Positions 7,048 to 16,152 of a DNA stretch of 64,000 nucleotides are shown in pieces; the stretch's first letter is position 1; each line of letters begins with the position of its first letter. The notes under the pieces are model-generated. The model had not been told where the DNA came from. It searched no databases and was given only the letters and a program-made list of their open reading frames with translations. The stretch covers positions 1-64,000 of the forward strand of contig JAEWLJ010000015.1 in the NCBI GenBank assembly GCA_023393455.1. Reading direction: 5' to 3'. Position numbers and translations under genes: made by a program. The DNA comes from Methanobacteriota archaeon. GTDB lineage: Archaea > Halobacteriota > Methanomicrobia > Methanomicrobiales > Methanoculleaceae.

Positions 7048-9665
7048 CGCTCCTCTCCGTCCCCGTTCGCGAGCCTCTGGAGCCTGCAGAGGGCGTTCAG
7101 TGCTTCGAGAGGCGTCATTTCGTCTGGGTTGAGCCTCTTGAGTTCCCCGACCGCGGGGTTCTCCGCGACGACCCCCTCGCCGGGGTCGACGAGGAGCATC
7201 TGGGTGTAGCGGGGCGCCCGCACTCCGGTCGGGAGTTCCCGCACGGATGCCTCCTTCAGGAGTTCTATCGCCCGGTCGGTCACCTTCTTCGGGATGCCGG
7301 CAAGGTGGGCGACGTGGACGCCGTAGCTCCGGTCGGTCGCGCCGGGGATGATTTTTCTGAGGAAGACGACATCGGTTCCGGTATCCTTCACCGCGAAGTG
7401 GAAGTTCTTCACCCGTTTGAGCGTTCCTTCGAGGTCGACCAGGTCGTGGAAGTGAGTCGCAAAGAGCGTCCTCGGCCCCGCGACCGCTTTCCCGTGCAGG
7501 AACTCCACCACCGCCCGGGCAATCGAGCACCCGTCCAGCGTGCTCGTCCCCCGGCCGATCTCGTCGAGGATGACGAGGCTTCTCGCCGTCGCGTTGTTCA
7601 AGATGTTCGCGAGTTCGAGCATCTCGACCATGAACGTTGACTGCCCGGAGGCGAGGTCGTCGAACGCCCCGACCCGGGTGAAGACGCGGTCGACTATCCC
7701 GACGGTGGCGTGCCGGGCCGGGACGAAACTCCCCATCTGGGCCATGATGCAGCAGAGCGCCACCGCCCGCATGTAGGTGGACTTGCCGGCCATGTTCGCC
7801 CCGGTGATGATCATGATCTGGTCGCCGGCGGAGTCGAGTTCCGTGTCGTTCGGGACGAACGGGACCGGGAGGTGCCGCTCCACCACCGGGTGGCGGCCGT
7901 CGCGGATGACGATCTGGCCGTTCTCCTCGATCGCGGGGCGGGTGTAGTTGTAGCGGGCGGCGACCTCGGCAAGCGCCGCATAGACGTCGAGGAGCCCCAC
8001 CGCCCGGGCGGTCGCCTGGAGGCCGGCGACCTCCGCCGCGAGCGTCCGGACGAGTTCGGCGTAGATCTCTGCTTCGAGGGCAGTAAGCCGCTCTTCGGCG
8101 GTCGCGATCATCGCCTCCTTCTCCTTGAGGTCGGGGATCGTGTAGCGTTCGCCGTTCGCCGTCGTCTGCCGCCGCTCGTACTCCGGCGGCACCAGGGGGA
8201 GGTTTGGTCTCGTCACCTCGATGTAGTATCCGAAGACCCGGTTGTAGCCGATCTTGAGCGACTTGATCCTGGTTCTCTCCCGTTCCTGCTGCTGGAACTC
8301 CGCGATCCAGTCCTTCCCGGTCGTCGCGAGGTGCCGGAGTTCGTCGAGTTTCTCGTTGAACCCCTCCCGGATCATCCCGCCGGCCACTGCGCGTGCCGGC
8401 GGGTCGTCGACGATCGCCCGACCGATGAGGTCTACGGCGTGAGCGTGATCGCTCATCGCGGCGAGTGCCTCGCGAACCAGGGCCGGGGCATCGGTGGGGA
8501 AGAGTTCCTTTATGCCCGGGATCGCTTCGAGCGACTCCCGGAGCGTCGCAAGATCCCTTGGCCCGGCGTTCCCGTAGGCGATCCTCCCCGCTATCCGTTC
8601 GATATCGGCGAAGTCGCCGAGGGTCGCGCGAAGCGCCTGTCTCTCGAGCGCGTGCTCGAAGAACCACGCCACCGCGTCGAGCCGCGCCTCGATGGCATCC
8701 TTCCCGAGCAGGGGGGCGATCAGGAACGACCGCATCGTCCGGCTCCCCATCGATGTCTCCGTGGCATCGAGTGCGGCAAGAAGGGTGTTTGCGTCGCCCT
8801 CGCCCCGGATGCCCGCGGTGATCTCGAGGTTTCTGAGGGTGATCGCGTCGAGCGCCATGTTCCCCGACGGAACCCGTGTCGAGAGTCCCGAGATGTGGGA
8901 GAGGGCCGACTGCTGAGTCTCCTGGGCGTAGCGGAGCGCCGCTCCGGCCGCGGCGACCGCGCCCGGCATTCCCGCGCACCCGTAGCCGTCGAGCGTCGCC
9001 GTCCCGAACTGCCCGCAAAGTTGCTCGCACGCCGCGTCGACCTCGAAGGCGTCGTCGCGGTAGCGGCTCACCGGCACCCCGAGGGCTTCGAGCCGGGCAG
9101 GGAGGGCGTCTGCGAGGCTTTCGGGAACTATTGCCTCTGAGGGGCGGTGCCTCACGACCTCCGAGACGATCTCGGCGTAGTCTCGCCCGCCGCTCCCCGA
9201 GGAGACGAAGAACTCGCCGGTAGAGACGTCTAAGAATGCGAGGCCGAAGGTATCTTTCCGGTCGGGGGCGACCGCCATCAGGTAGTGGGCGCCGGCTGAG
9301 CCGAGCATCGATGAGTCGATCAACGTCCCGGGGGTGATCACTCTCGTGACCTCCCGCTTCACCACGCCTTTCGCGGTCTTCGGGTCCTCCACCTGGTCGC
9401 AGATCACCACCTTGTAGCCCTTCGCTACCAGGCGTGCGATGTAGCCGTCGACGGCGTGATGGGGGACGCCCGCAAGCGGCATCCGGTCGCCGTTCTTGTC
9501 CTTGCCCCGGGCTGTCAGGGTGATGTCGAGTTCCCGGGCCACCACGCCGGCGTCCTCGCCGAAGGTCTCGAAGAAGTCCCCCATCCTGAAGAAGATGACG
9601 GCATCGGGGTGCCGGGCTTTCACTGAGTAATATTGTCGCATCGCCGGGGTCGGTCCGTCGGTCAT
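7044..9665 (-). CDS. mutS: DNA mismatch repair protein MutS
   Basis: Binds mispaired bases and small loops and recruits MutL. 873 residues, full length. The N-terminal mismatch domain begins PAMRQYYSVKARHPDAVIFFRMGDFFETF, containing the F-x-E mismatch-wedge motif (GDFFETF). The C-terminal ATPase has GANMAGKSTYMR (Walker A), STFMVEM, LVILDEIGRGTS (Walker B) and THFHDL. It is a MutS1-type protein rather than the MutS2/MutS5 types more common in archaea. First gene of a two-gene operon with mutL; the upstream gap is shared with the divergent leuC-like gene. Confidence 0.96.
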   Translation of the reverse strand: MTDGPTPAMRQYYSVKARHPDAVIFFRMGDFFETFGEDAGVVARELDITLTARGKDKNGDRMPLAGVPHHAVDGYIARLVAKGYKVVICDQVEDPKTAKGVVKREVTRVITPGTLIDSSMLGSAGAHYLMAVAPDRKDTFGLAFLDVSTGEFFVSSGSGGRDYAEIVSEVVRHRPSEAIVPESLADALPARLEALGVPVSRYRDDAFEVDAACEQLCGQFGTATLDGYGCAGMPGAVAAAGAALRYAQETQQSALSHISGLSTRVPSGNMALDAITLRNLEITAGIRGEGDANTLLAALDATETSMGSRTMRSFLIAPLLGKDAIEARLDAVAWFFEHALERQALRATLGDFADIERIAGRIAYGNAGPRDLATLRESLEAIPGIKELFPTDAPALVREALAAMSDHAHAVDLIGRAIVDDPPARAVAGGMIREGFNEKLDELRHLATTGKDWIAEFQQQERERTRIKSLKIGYNRVFGYYIEVTRPNLPLVPPEYERRQTTANGERYTIPDLKEKEAMIATAEERLTALEAEIYAELVRTLAAEVAGLQATARAVGLLDVYAALAEVAARYNYTRPAIEENGQIVIRDGRHPVVERHLPVPFVPNDTELDSAGDQIMIITGANMAGKSTYMRAVALCCIMAQMGSFVPARHATVGIVDRVFTRVGAFDDLASGQSTFMVEMLELANILNNATARSLVILDEIGRGTSTLDGCSIARAVVEFLHGKAVAGPRTLFATHFHDLVDLEGTLKRVKNFHFAVKDTGTDVVFLRKIIPGATDRSYGVHVAHLAGIPKKVTDRAIELLKEASVRELPTGVRAPRYTQMLLVDPGEGVVAENPAVGELKRLNPDEMTPLEALNALCRLQRLANGDGEER

Positions 9666-9767
9666 CGCTTCTCCTTATAGAATCCGCACGGGGCCACATA
9701 AGGATACTGTCCCGGGAATCGGCCACAAAGGGCTCCGATTAACTGCACCACCCCGGCGGCCCCCGGC

Positions 9768-9778
9768 AAATTAAATAC
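9768..9778 (+). promoter_or_regulatory. TATA box of the leuCDB-type operon
   Basis: AAATTAAATAC lies about 32-42 bases before the ATG at 9810, giving a leader of only about 10 bases. Confidence 0.55.
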
Positions 9779-9809
9779 GTCCGGGACGCGTACCAGAACA
9801 CGATACTGT

Positions 9810-11063
9810 ATGTCGGCGACTATCGCAGAAAAGGTATTTTCGCAACGATGCGGAAGATCCGTCCGCGCAGGAGAGGTAGTGATGGCACCCGTGGATGCAG
9901 CGATGATCCACGACATCACCGGCCCGCTTGCGGTCAGGGTCTTTCGCGAGATGGGTGGAGAGCGCGTATTTGATCCCGAGCGGATCATCATGCTCTTCGA
10001 CCACCAGGTACCCGCCGACTCGATACCCGCCGCCGAGAACCACGTCTTCATGCGGGAGTTCGCAAAAGAACAGGGGATCCACAACTACGACCTCCTGGAG
10101 GGCGTCTGCCACCAGGTCGTGATGGAGAAGGGGCGGGCGGCGCCGGGTGAGATCATCGTCGGCACCGACTCCCACACCTGCACCTACGGCGCGGCGGGGG
10201 CGTTCGCGACCGGGATCGGTTCGACCGACATGGGTTTCGTCCTGAAGTTCGGGGCGCTCTACTTCCGGGTACCCGAGAGCATTCGGGTCGAGGTTGAGGG
10301 TGCGTTCGGCAGAAGGGTCGGCGCAAAAGACCTCATCCTCTCCCTTGCCGGCGACATCGGCGCCGCCGGGGCGACCTACATGGCGCTCGAGTTCACCGGC
10401 CGGGCGATGCGCGAGATGGGCATGGCGGGCCGGATGACCTGCGCGAACATGGCGATAGAGATGGGGGCGAAGGCGGGGATCGTGGCGCCCGATGCGGCCA
10501 CCTGGGACTACGTCACCGCCCGGCGCGACATCGAGCCGTTCGACCTCGCGGGCGATGCGGACGCGGAGTACCGGGAGCGCCGGCACTATGACGTCACGGA
10601 CCTCGTCCCGCAGGTCGCCGTCCCCCATAACGTCGACAACGTCGTGGACGTGGGCGACGTCGCGGGAACAAAGGTCGACCAGGTCTTCATCGGCTCCTGC
10701 ACCAACGGCCGCTACGAGGACCTCACCGAGGCGGCCGAGGTGCTCGGGAACGCCGACCGCTTCGCCGACGGGGTCCGGGTGATCGTCATCCCGGCCTCGC
10801 GGACGGAGTACTTGAAGGCCCTCCGCGGGGGGCTGATCGAGCGGTTCGTCGAGGCGGGAGCGCTCGTCGAGGCGCCGTGCTGCGGCCCCTGCATGGGGGG
10901 GGCATTTGGCCTCCTCGCGCCGGGGGAGGTCTCGCTCTCGACGTCGAACAGGAATTTCCGGGGGAGGCAGGGGAGCGCTCAGGCGTCCGTCTACCTCTCC
11001 TCACCGGCTACGGCGGCGGCAAGCGCCCTCTACGGCGAGATCACCGACCCGAGGGAGGTGTGA
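9810..11063 (+). CDS. leuC: 3-isopropylmalate/homoaconitate-type dehydratase, large subunit
   Basis: Large subunit of the aconitase-superfamily isomerase that interconverts 2- and 3-hydroxy acids in leucine synthesis; in methanogens close paralogues also act in 2-oxosuberate (coenzyme B) synthesis. 417 residues. GTDSHTCTYGAAGAFATGIG and FIGSCTNGRYEDL, plus CCGPCMGG, supply the three cysteines for the catalytic [4Fe-4S] cluster. It belongs to the short archaeal LeuC/HacA type. The small subunit follows after 3 bases and a dehydrogenase overlaps that one, forming a complete three-gene pathway segment. Sequence alone cannot separate LeuC from AksD. Confidence 0.88.
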   Translation: MSATIAEKVFSQRCGRSVRAGEVVMAPVDAAMIHDITGPLAVRVFREMGGERVFDPERIIMLFDHQVPADSIPAAENHVFMREFAKEQGIHNYDLLEGVCHQVVMEKGRAAPGEIIVGTDSHTCTYGAAGAFATGIGSTDMGFVLKFGALYFRVPESIRVEVEGAFGRRVGAKDLILSLAGDIGAAGATYMALEFTGRAMREMGMAGRMTCANMAIEMGAKAGIVAPDAATWDYVTARRDIEPFDLAGDADAEYRERRHYDVTDLVPQVAVPHNVDNVVDVGDVAGTKVDQVFIGSCTNGRYEDLTEAAEVLGNADRFADGVRVIVIPASRTEYLKALRGGLIERFVEAGALVEAPCCGPCMGGAFGLLAPGEVSLSTSNRNFRGRQGSAQASVYLSSPATAAASALYGEITDPREV

Positions 11064-11066
11064 ATC

Positions 11067-11558
11067 ATGCGAGTCTGGAAGTTCGGCGACGACATCGATA
11101 CGGATGCAGTCATACCCGGTCGGTTCCTCACGATCTATGACCCGGCGGAGCTCGCGAAGCACGCGTTCGAGGGGACGAGGGACGAGTTTGCACAAGAGGT
11201 GCGAGAGGGCGACGTCGTCGTCGCCGGGAGCAACTTCGGGTGCGGCTCCTCCCGCGAGCACGCGCCGCTCGCGCTCCTCGGCGCCGGGGTGAAGGTCGTC
11301 GTCGCGAAGTCCTTTGCCCGGATCTTCTATCGGAACGCCGTGAACACCGGGCTCCTGCCCCTGGTCTCTGCCGGGGCGGAGAGCATCCGGGACGGCGATG
11401 TCGTGACGGTGAACCTCGCCGGAGGCTACATCGAGGCGAACGGGAAGCGGCTCCCCATCGAGCCGGTGCCCGGGTTCATGAAGGAGATCGTCGATGCCGG
11501 CGGCCTGGTGGCCTACGCGAAGAACCTGGATGAGGTGAAGACATGCAGCACCGAGTAG
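11067..11558 (+). CDS. leuD: 3-isopropylmalate/homoaconitate-type dehydratase, small subunit
   Basis: Swivelling small subunit that completes the active site with the upstream large subunit. 163 residues. Family landmarks: FGDDIDTDAVIPGRF at the start and NFGCGSSREHAPLAL in the middle, where the Ser-Arg loop contacts substrate. In archaeal LeuD/AksE proteins the loop around residues 24-32 sets chain-length preference; here it reads FLTIYDPAELAKHA, which I cannot assign to either substrate with certainty. Overlaps the next gene by 16 bases, indicating coupled translation. Confidence 0.88.
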   Translation: MRVWKFGDDIDTDAVIPGRFLTIYDPAELAKHAFEGTRDEFAQEVREGDVVVAGSNFGCGSSREHAPLALLGAGVKVVVAKSFARIFYRNAVNTGLLPLVSAGAESIRDGDVVTVNLAGGYIEANGKRLPIEPVPGFMKEIVDAGGLVAYAKNLDEVKTCSTE

Positions 11559-12664
11559 CCGCAATCGGTGGGGACGGTATCGGCCCCGAGATCGTCGCGG
11601 CGGGGAGAGAGGTCATCGACGCCGCAGGGGAGCGGTTCGGGTTCGATATCGCGTGGACTGACTTCGATATCGGGGCGGAGCGCTACCTCGCGACCGGCGA
11701 CCTCCTCACCGAGGAGGATATCCGGGGACTCTCGAAGTTCAATGCGATCTACTTCGGGGCGATCGGCGACGACCGGGTGAAGCCCGGGATCCTCGAGAAG
11801 GGCATCCTGCTTGCGATCCGGTTCCACTTCGACCAGTATATCAACCTCCGGCCGATCAAACTCCTCGACGGCGTGGCAACGCCGCTCGCGAACAAGCGTC
11901 CGGAGGATATTGACTTCGTGGTCGTCCGGGAGAACACCGAGGACTTCTACGTCGGGATCGGCTCCCGGTTTGCCGGTCGGCGCGAACAAAAGACCCTTGA
12001 GGTCGTCCGCGACATCTACAACGTCAGGTTCGGCCTCGACGTCGAGACCGACGCCGACGAGCTCGCCTACCAGATCGGCGTAGTCACGCGAGAAGGCGCG
12101 GAGCGGGCGATCCGCTACGCCTTCGACCTCGCAGAGCGGCGGGAGAAGAAGGTCACGTCGGTCGACAAGGCAAACGTCCTCTCCGATATCTACGGCCTCT
12201 GGCGGGACGTCTTCACTGACGTCGCCACCGGCTACCCGGACGTCAAGACGGAGTTCAACTTCGTCGACGCCGTCACGATGTGGTTCGTGAAGAACCCCGA
12301 GTGGTTCGACGTCGTCGTCACGCCGAACATGTTCGGCGACATCATCACCGACCTCGGCGCCATGATCCAGGGCGGGCTCGGCCTCGCCCCCGGCGGGAAC
12401 ATCAACCCGAACGGGACCTCCATGTTCGAGCCGATCCACGGCTCCGCGCCGAAGTATCGGGGCCTCGACGTCGCAAACCCGCTCGCCACCGTCTGGGCAG
12501 GCTCGATGCTCCTCGACCATATCGGCGAGCACGAGGCGGCGGCGGCGGTTCTCCGGGCGATCGAGCGAAGCATCCTCGACGGCTACGTCACCCGGGATAT
12601 GGGCGGGGCGAAGAAGACGAGCGAGGTTGGGGTCTATCTTGCCTCGCTCGTGAAGACGGTGTAG
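11543..12664 (+). CDS. leuB: 3-isopropylmalate / homoisocitrate-type dehydrogenase
   Basis: NAD(P)-dependent oxidative decarboxylase of the isocitrate/isopropylmalate dehydrogenase family, catalysing the step after the dehydratase. 373 residues. GGDGIGPEIVAAG at the N-terminus, VVVRENTEDFYVGIG (substrate loop), VDKANVL (catalytic Lys) and DIITDLGAMIQGGLGLAPG with FEPIHGSAPKYRG (metal and nucleotide site). The RENTEDFY loop is compatible with either leucine or coenzyme B intermediates. Followed by a CTCTTTTTCT terminator-like run (12681-12685). Confidence 0.87.
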   Translation: MQHRVAAIGGDGIGPEIVAAGREVIDAAGERFGFDIAWTDFDIGAERYLATGDLLTEEDIRGLSKFNAIYFGAIGDDRVKPGILEKGILLAIRFHFDQYINLRPIKLLDGVATPLANKRPEDIDFVVVRENTEDFYVGIGSRFAGRREQKTLEVVRDIYNVRFGLDVETDADELAYQIGVVTREGAERAIRYAFDLAERREKKVTSVDKANVLSDIYGLWRDVFTDVATGYPDVKTEFNFVDAVTMWFVKNPEWFDVVVTPNMFGDIITDLGAMIQGGLGLAPGGNINPNGTSMFEPIHGSAPKYRGLDVANPLATVWAGSMLLDHIGEHEAAAAVLRAIERSILDGYVTRDMGGAKKTSEVGVYLASLVKTV

Positions 12665-12712
12665 GGTTCCCGTCCCTCTCTTTTTCTGGAAATCCGGCCC
12701 GGTACGTCCGGT

Positions 12713-13507
12713 CTACTCCTCTGAACCGGAAGTGGTGGAGCGGTTGAGTTGCCACTCCCGGTAGATCCCTTTTCCCGCCGTCACTTCCCCGCCAGCGGGC
12801 ATCCAGCCCTGCGGTTCGCCGGTGATGACGAGATGATAACGGTCATAATATCGATTCGGCGCCCATGCGTCAAACTGCTCGAGCCATTCGTTCTCGCCCC
12901 GAATATCCGAATAGATCTCGACCTGGCTTGCGTTCTCGTAGTAGACGTAGACGGGGATGGTATAGGAGTAACTGTAGCCAGGGTTGATACCGCGTGTTTC
13001 AACGATTCCCGGGGTGCCTGCGATCAGGGTGAGGTTTTGCTTCGGAGAGAAGAGGGATTCATTACCGAACGGGTACTGTGTTTCGATCAACTGCGGGACA
13101 ATCTCGGAGCGGAAATCACCAAGAGAGGTGCGATTATAATAGCGCACACCGATCGCCTCTGTGGGATCCATGGAGGGAGTGGTCAGCCGGAGGTAGTATT
13201 GACCGTCAACAGGAACGATCGCGCAATCATAGCGTTCGGGGAGGCGATCGGCATAAAATGCATCGGAGATCGGATCATGACCTAGAGCGGGCCGGTCGCC
13301 GCGTGTAGGGATGGGAACAAGGAGGGTCACGTTCTCAATGGGCGTGGTTGTCTTAATGGAGAGTTCGTACTCAAAATGTGTGTGAAGAAAGTCAACCTCC
13401 TTCATGGAACAGCCGCAGAGGAAGACCAGGGCAACGACGAGAGCGAGGAGGACGACGAGGAGCCGGCAGCGCATGCAGGAATCTGTTCCTTCCTGGTATA
13501 CATTCAT
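12713..13507 (-). CDS. Lipoprotein of unknown function, paralogue A
   Basis: Exported protein of unknown function. Hydrophobic segment LLVVLLALVVALVFLCGCS contains a lipobox-like LCGC; the mature part is Tyr/Asn-rich with β-strand character, e.g. IENVTLLVPIPTRGDRP, YYLRLTTPSMDPTEAIGVRYYNRTSLG, TGEPQGWMPAGGEVT. No known domain recognised. The product may start at the ATG shown or 11 codons later (MRCRLL). It is a tandem paralogue of the next gene (13585-14424): near-identical ends, including 5' flank and 3' end, show a fairly recent duplication that copied the promoter too. Confidence 0.7.
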   Translation of the reverse strand: MNVYQEGTDSCMRCRLLVVLLALVVALVFLCGCSMKEVDFLHTHFEYELSIKTTTPIENVTLLVPIPTRGDRPALGHDPISDAFYADRLPERYDCAIVPVDGQYYLRLTTPSMDPTEAIGVRYYNRTSLGDFRSEIVPQLIETQYPFGNESLFSPKQNLTLIAGTPGIVETRGINPGYSYSYTIPVYVYYENASQVEIYSDIRGENEWLEQFDAWAPNRYYDRYHLVITGEPQGWMPAGGEVTAGKGIYREWQLNRSTTSGSEE

Positions 13508-13584
13508 TTCCCCGATAGAGGCCCCTGTACAGTTATCGGTTGATTTTCAGCCACCTGTGCCTGCATCAGACCAAGGAATCCATT

Positions 13585-14424
13585 CTATCCCCCTGAACCG
13601 GAAGTGGCGGAGAGGTTGAGTTGCCACTCCCGGTAGTCTCCCTGCCCCACCGTCACTTTTCCTTCAGCAGGCATCCAGCCCTGTGGCTCGCCGGTGATCG
13701 TGAGAGAGTAAGCATCGGAGTATCGGTTTTGCCCGGCAAAATCGAACCCTTCAAGCCACCGGTTTGACCCCTCAATTTCCGACGAGATTGAGACCTGCGT
13801 CCCATTCTCGTAGTGCGCGTAGACGGGGATGGTGTAGGAGTACCGGTATCCTTCGGGGTTGTAATAACCGCGCTCGTTGGGCGTTCCAGAGGAACTTGCT
13901 GTCAGCGTGAGGTTCTGCTTCGGGGAGAAGAGGGACTCGTTGCCGAACGGGTGCCATGTTTCAATCAACCGCGGGACGACCTCGGGGCGGAATTTGTCAC
14001 CAAGAGAGGTGCGATTATAGTAGCGAACACCGATCGGTTCTGCGGGATTCATGTAGGGAGCGGTCAATCGGAGGTAATATTGACCGTCGACCGGGATGAG
14101 CGTGAAGTCGTAATGTCCTGGAAGTGCTGAAGGAGAGGGAGGATATTTCTGGAAATTCCCGGAATCAGTGTAGAATGCATCGGAGATCGGGTTATGGCCG
14201 ATGACCGGCCGGTCGCCGCGGGTCGGGATGGGGACGAGGAGGGTCACGTTCTCGATGGGCGTGGCTGTTTCAATGGAGAGTTCGTATCTGAAATATGTAT
14301 AAAGATCTTGAGGTTCCCCCGAGAGACAGCCGCTCAGGAAGACCTGGGCAACGACGAGAGCGAGGAGGACGACGAGGAGCCGGCAACGCATGCAGGAATC
14401 TGTTCCTTCCTGGTATACATTCAT
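13585..14424 (-). CDS. Lipoprotein of unknown function, paralogue B
   Basis: Tandem copy of the preceding gene. The signal peptide carries a better lipobox (LSGC). It differs from copy A by short insertions, notably the FQKYPPSPSALPGHYDFT segment, while the N-terminal 25 residues and the motifs IENVTLLVPIPTRGDRP, YYLRLT, IGVRYYNRTSLGD, FGNESLFSPKQNLTL and ITGEPQGWMPA are shared almost exactly. Probably a surface-exposed, N-glycosylated lipoprotein (several N-x-S/T sites). Transcribed divergently from the phospholipase-like gene. Function unknown. Confidence 0.7.
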   Translation of the reverse strand: MNVYQEGTDSCMRCRLLVVLLALVVAQVFLSGCLSGEPQDLYTYFRYELSIETATPIENVTLLVPIPTRGDRPVIGHNPISDAFYTDSGNFQKYPPSPSALPGHYDFTLIPVDGQYYLRLTAPYMNPAEPIGVRYYNRTSLGDKFRPEVVPRLIETWHPFGNESLFSPKQNLTLTASSSGTPNERGYYNPEGYRYSYTIPVYAHYENGTQVSISSEIEGSNRWLEGFDFAGQNRYSDAYSLTITGEPQGWMPAEGKVTVGQGDYREWQLNLSATSGSGG

Positions 14425-14700
14425 TTCCCCGGAGACGTTCCCCGTTCGGTTATCAATTCATTCCCGGCCCGATCCCGACCATCGGACAGATCTTTCAGGC
14501 CTTTGAGCACGACCGGACCCTCCCTGCTTCCAATAATCGCTTCGGGCCTCTTTGAAGCGCTCTGGAAGAAGTACCCGGTCCGGGCCGTGAAGACGGATGA
14601 CGGCCTTGCGCTGACCATCGTCCCCGAGAAGAGCGATGTGCGGCTTGCAGTGTCTGAGAACTCGGCACTCCGGGAACTCGACGAGGAGATCGGCCGTGCG

Positions 14701-16008
14701 ATGGCATCGAGCATGGATGGTGAAGTCGGTGTGCGGTGGAATGCAGATACTCATGGGTGGATAATCAAGGCGGCATGCGTGCATAATTCAGTTAATGAGA
14801 CAAATGCAAGTATAGCAGAAGGCCATGCACCTGATCCAGACAGGTGGTATGAAGGTTCGGATCTTGAGATAATTCTCCAGCGCTGCTACAACCACGGTTA
14901 CGTCCCTCCCACACCTCTCCCTCCTGTTCCCGGTGTCCCGGTGGGTTTCGGCAGGGCCCCCGAGAATTGCCAGAAGAACGCAACCGATGCGGCGACCGCC
15001 TACTACAATAACCACCTCACCGAAGCTTTCACCTCCCTCGGACATTCGAGCCACTTCATGACCGATATCGGCAACCCGATGCACACGGGAAACCTCTTCG
15101 TGCAGGGCTCCCTGACCGTCATGGGGTGGAATATTCACGGTGCGTATGAGGACTACGTGAACAACGATACCAACTGGGAATCCCTCGGGTTCAACGCGAC
15201 CGTCTACGACACGGTAGAGACGGAGGTCTGGAGTAACCCCGATTATTCGACGCGGCTCCTCGGCTGGAAGACCCAGTGGGCCCGCGAGCCCCTCATCCTC
15301 CGGGTCACCGAGAACTATTTCGCTCACAACGAGACATTCCATCTTGAGGAGGACCCAGTGATCCGCGACATCACAATAGACAGCCTCATCGAGACGACAA
15401 AGCACACCAACGGTCTCGTGCATTACGTTACCAAATCGGCCAACCCCGGCGAGTGGATCTGGTCGAGGGACGGGTGGGACGGATGGTCCCATGAGGCAAC
15501 GTGGTCGGGAACAGTAACCGGACCCTGCTCCGAATACGGGCCGGTGATCGTCGATGATCACGGCGAGCATGGGATCGATGTAAACCTTCTTGCCGGATCG
15601 ACGACTGCCCGTGTCGAGCGGCAGTTCACGGGCGCTTCGGGGACCGGGTGGAATACTCTCACGTTCGTCGGGCTCCTGACGGCGTCGGACGTACCTGGCG
15701 GACGGTGGATGATCATCGAGGTGAACGGGCAGCAGGTCTTCGCGGGCACCGCCTCGCAGGTCCCCCCGGGCAACGGCCAGATGTTCGAGATCAGCGTCCC
15801 GTTCCCGCAATCGGACGAGGTGGACGTCAGGATCTCCCACGGGCAGAGCCCGGCCTGGAATCCGCGGTTTGCAATGCAGTACCATTCTCTGAGCCTGACG
15901 CTGGACAACAACCTGAGAGACGCCGATCTGGCGGGCATGGGTGATACACCCTTCGTCATACCGGATCCCGGCTCGCTGGTGCTCAACGAGACCATCGGCA
16001 GTCCTTGA
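14701..16008 (+). CDS. Zinc-dependent phospholipase C-like protein, N-terminus uncertain
   Basis: From the ATG at 14701, residues 118-131 read HFMTDIGNPMHTGN, which follows the zinc-dependent phospholipase C signature (H-Y-x-G/T-D-x-x-x-P-x-H) and would place ligands at H118, D122 and H128. An earlier HGWII helix (H18) and a later VHYVT supply further possible zinc ligands. The C-terminal third is a β-rich accessory domain (IIEVNGQQVFAGTA). Such enzymes are secreted, but no signal peptide can be found: the frame stays open upstream to about 14458 with a different, unrecognised sequence (FEALWKKYPVRAVKTDDG). The gene may be 5'-truncated or fused. Followed by a T6 run at 16048. Confidence 0.6.
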   Translation: MASSMDGEVGVRWNADTHGWIIKAACVHNSVNETNASIAEGHAPDPDRWYEGSDLEIILQRCYNHGYVPPTPLPPVPGVPVGFGRAPENCQKNATDAATAYYNNHLTEAFTSLGHSSHFMTDIGNPMHTGNLFVQGSLTVMGWNIHGAYEDYVNNDTNWESLGFNATVYDTVETEVWSNPDYSTRLLGWKTQWAREPLILRVTENYFAHNETFHLEEDPVIRDITIDSLIETTKHTNGLVHYVTKSANPGEWIWSRDGWDGWSHEATWSGTVTGPCSEYGPVIVDDHGEHGIDVNLLAGSTTARVERQFTGASGTGWNTLTFVGLLTASDVPGGRWMIIEVNGQQVFAGTASQVPPGNGQMFEISVPFPQSDEVDVRISHGQSPAWNPRFAMQYHSLSLTLDNNLRDADLAGMGDTPFVIPDPGSLVLNETIGSP

Positions 16009-16117
16009 GCCCGGTCGCCACAGTCTACGGCCGGTGACCTGCGTTCCTTTTTTCAAGACCCCTCTGTGGGAATCACACCCCCTCGGGTGCACCCGACGAC
16101 CCGGTCATTCCCCGTCC

Positions 16118-16125
16118 TTTATATC
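16118..16125 (+). promoter_or_regulatory. TATA box of the + strand nitrogenase-like gene
   Basis: TTTATATC lies 28-35 bases before the ATG at 16153, predicting a leaderless or nearly leaderless transcript. Confidence 0.6.
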
Positions 16126-16152
16126 CCCGCACCGCCATGATCTTGTAGATCG

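Noticed and set aside
5296..9726. A single 1476-codon minus-strand open frame across mutL and mutS
   Set aside because: Its first two thirds are Arg/Pro-rich out-of-frame translation of mutS; only the last 583 codons (MutL) resemble a protein.
14194..14457. Upstream extension of the phospholipase-like gene
   Set aside because: It is antisense to the lipoprotein B coding region and its promoter.
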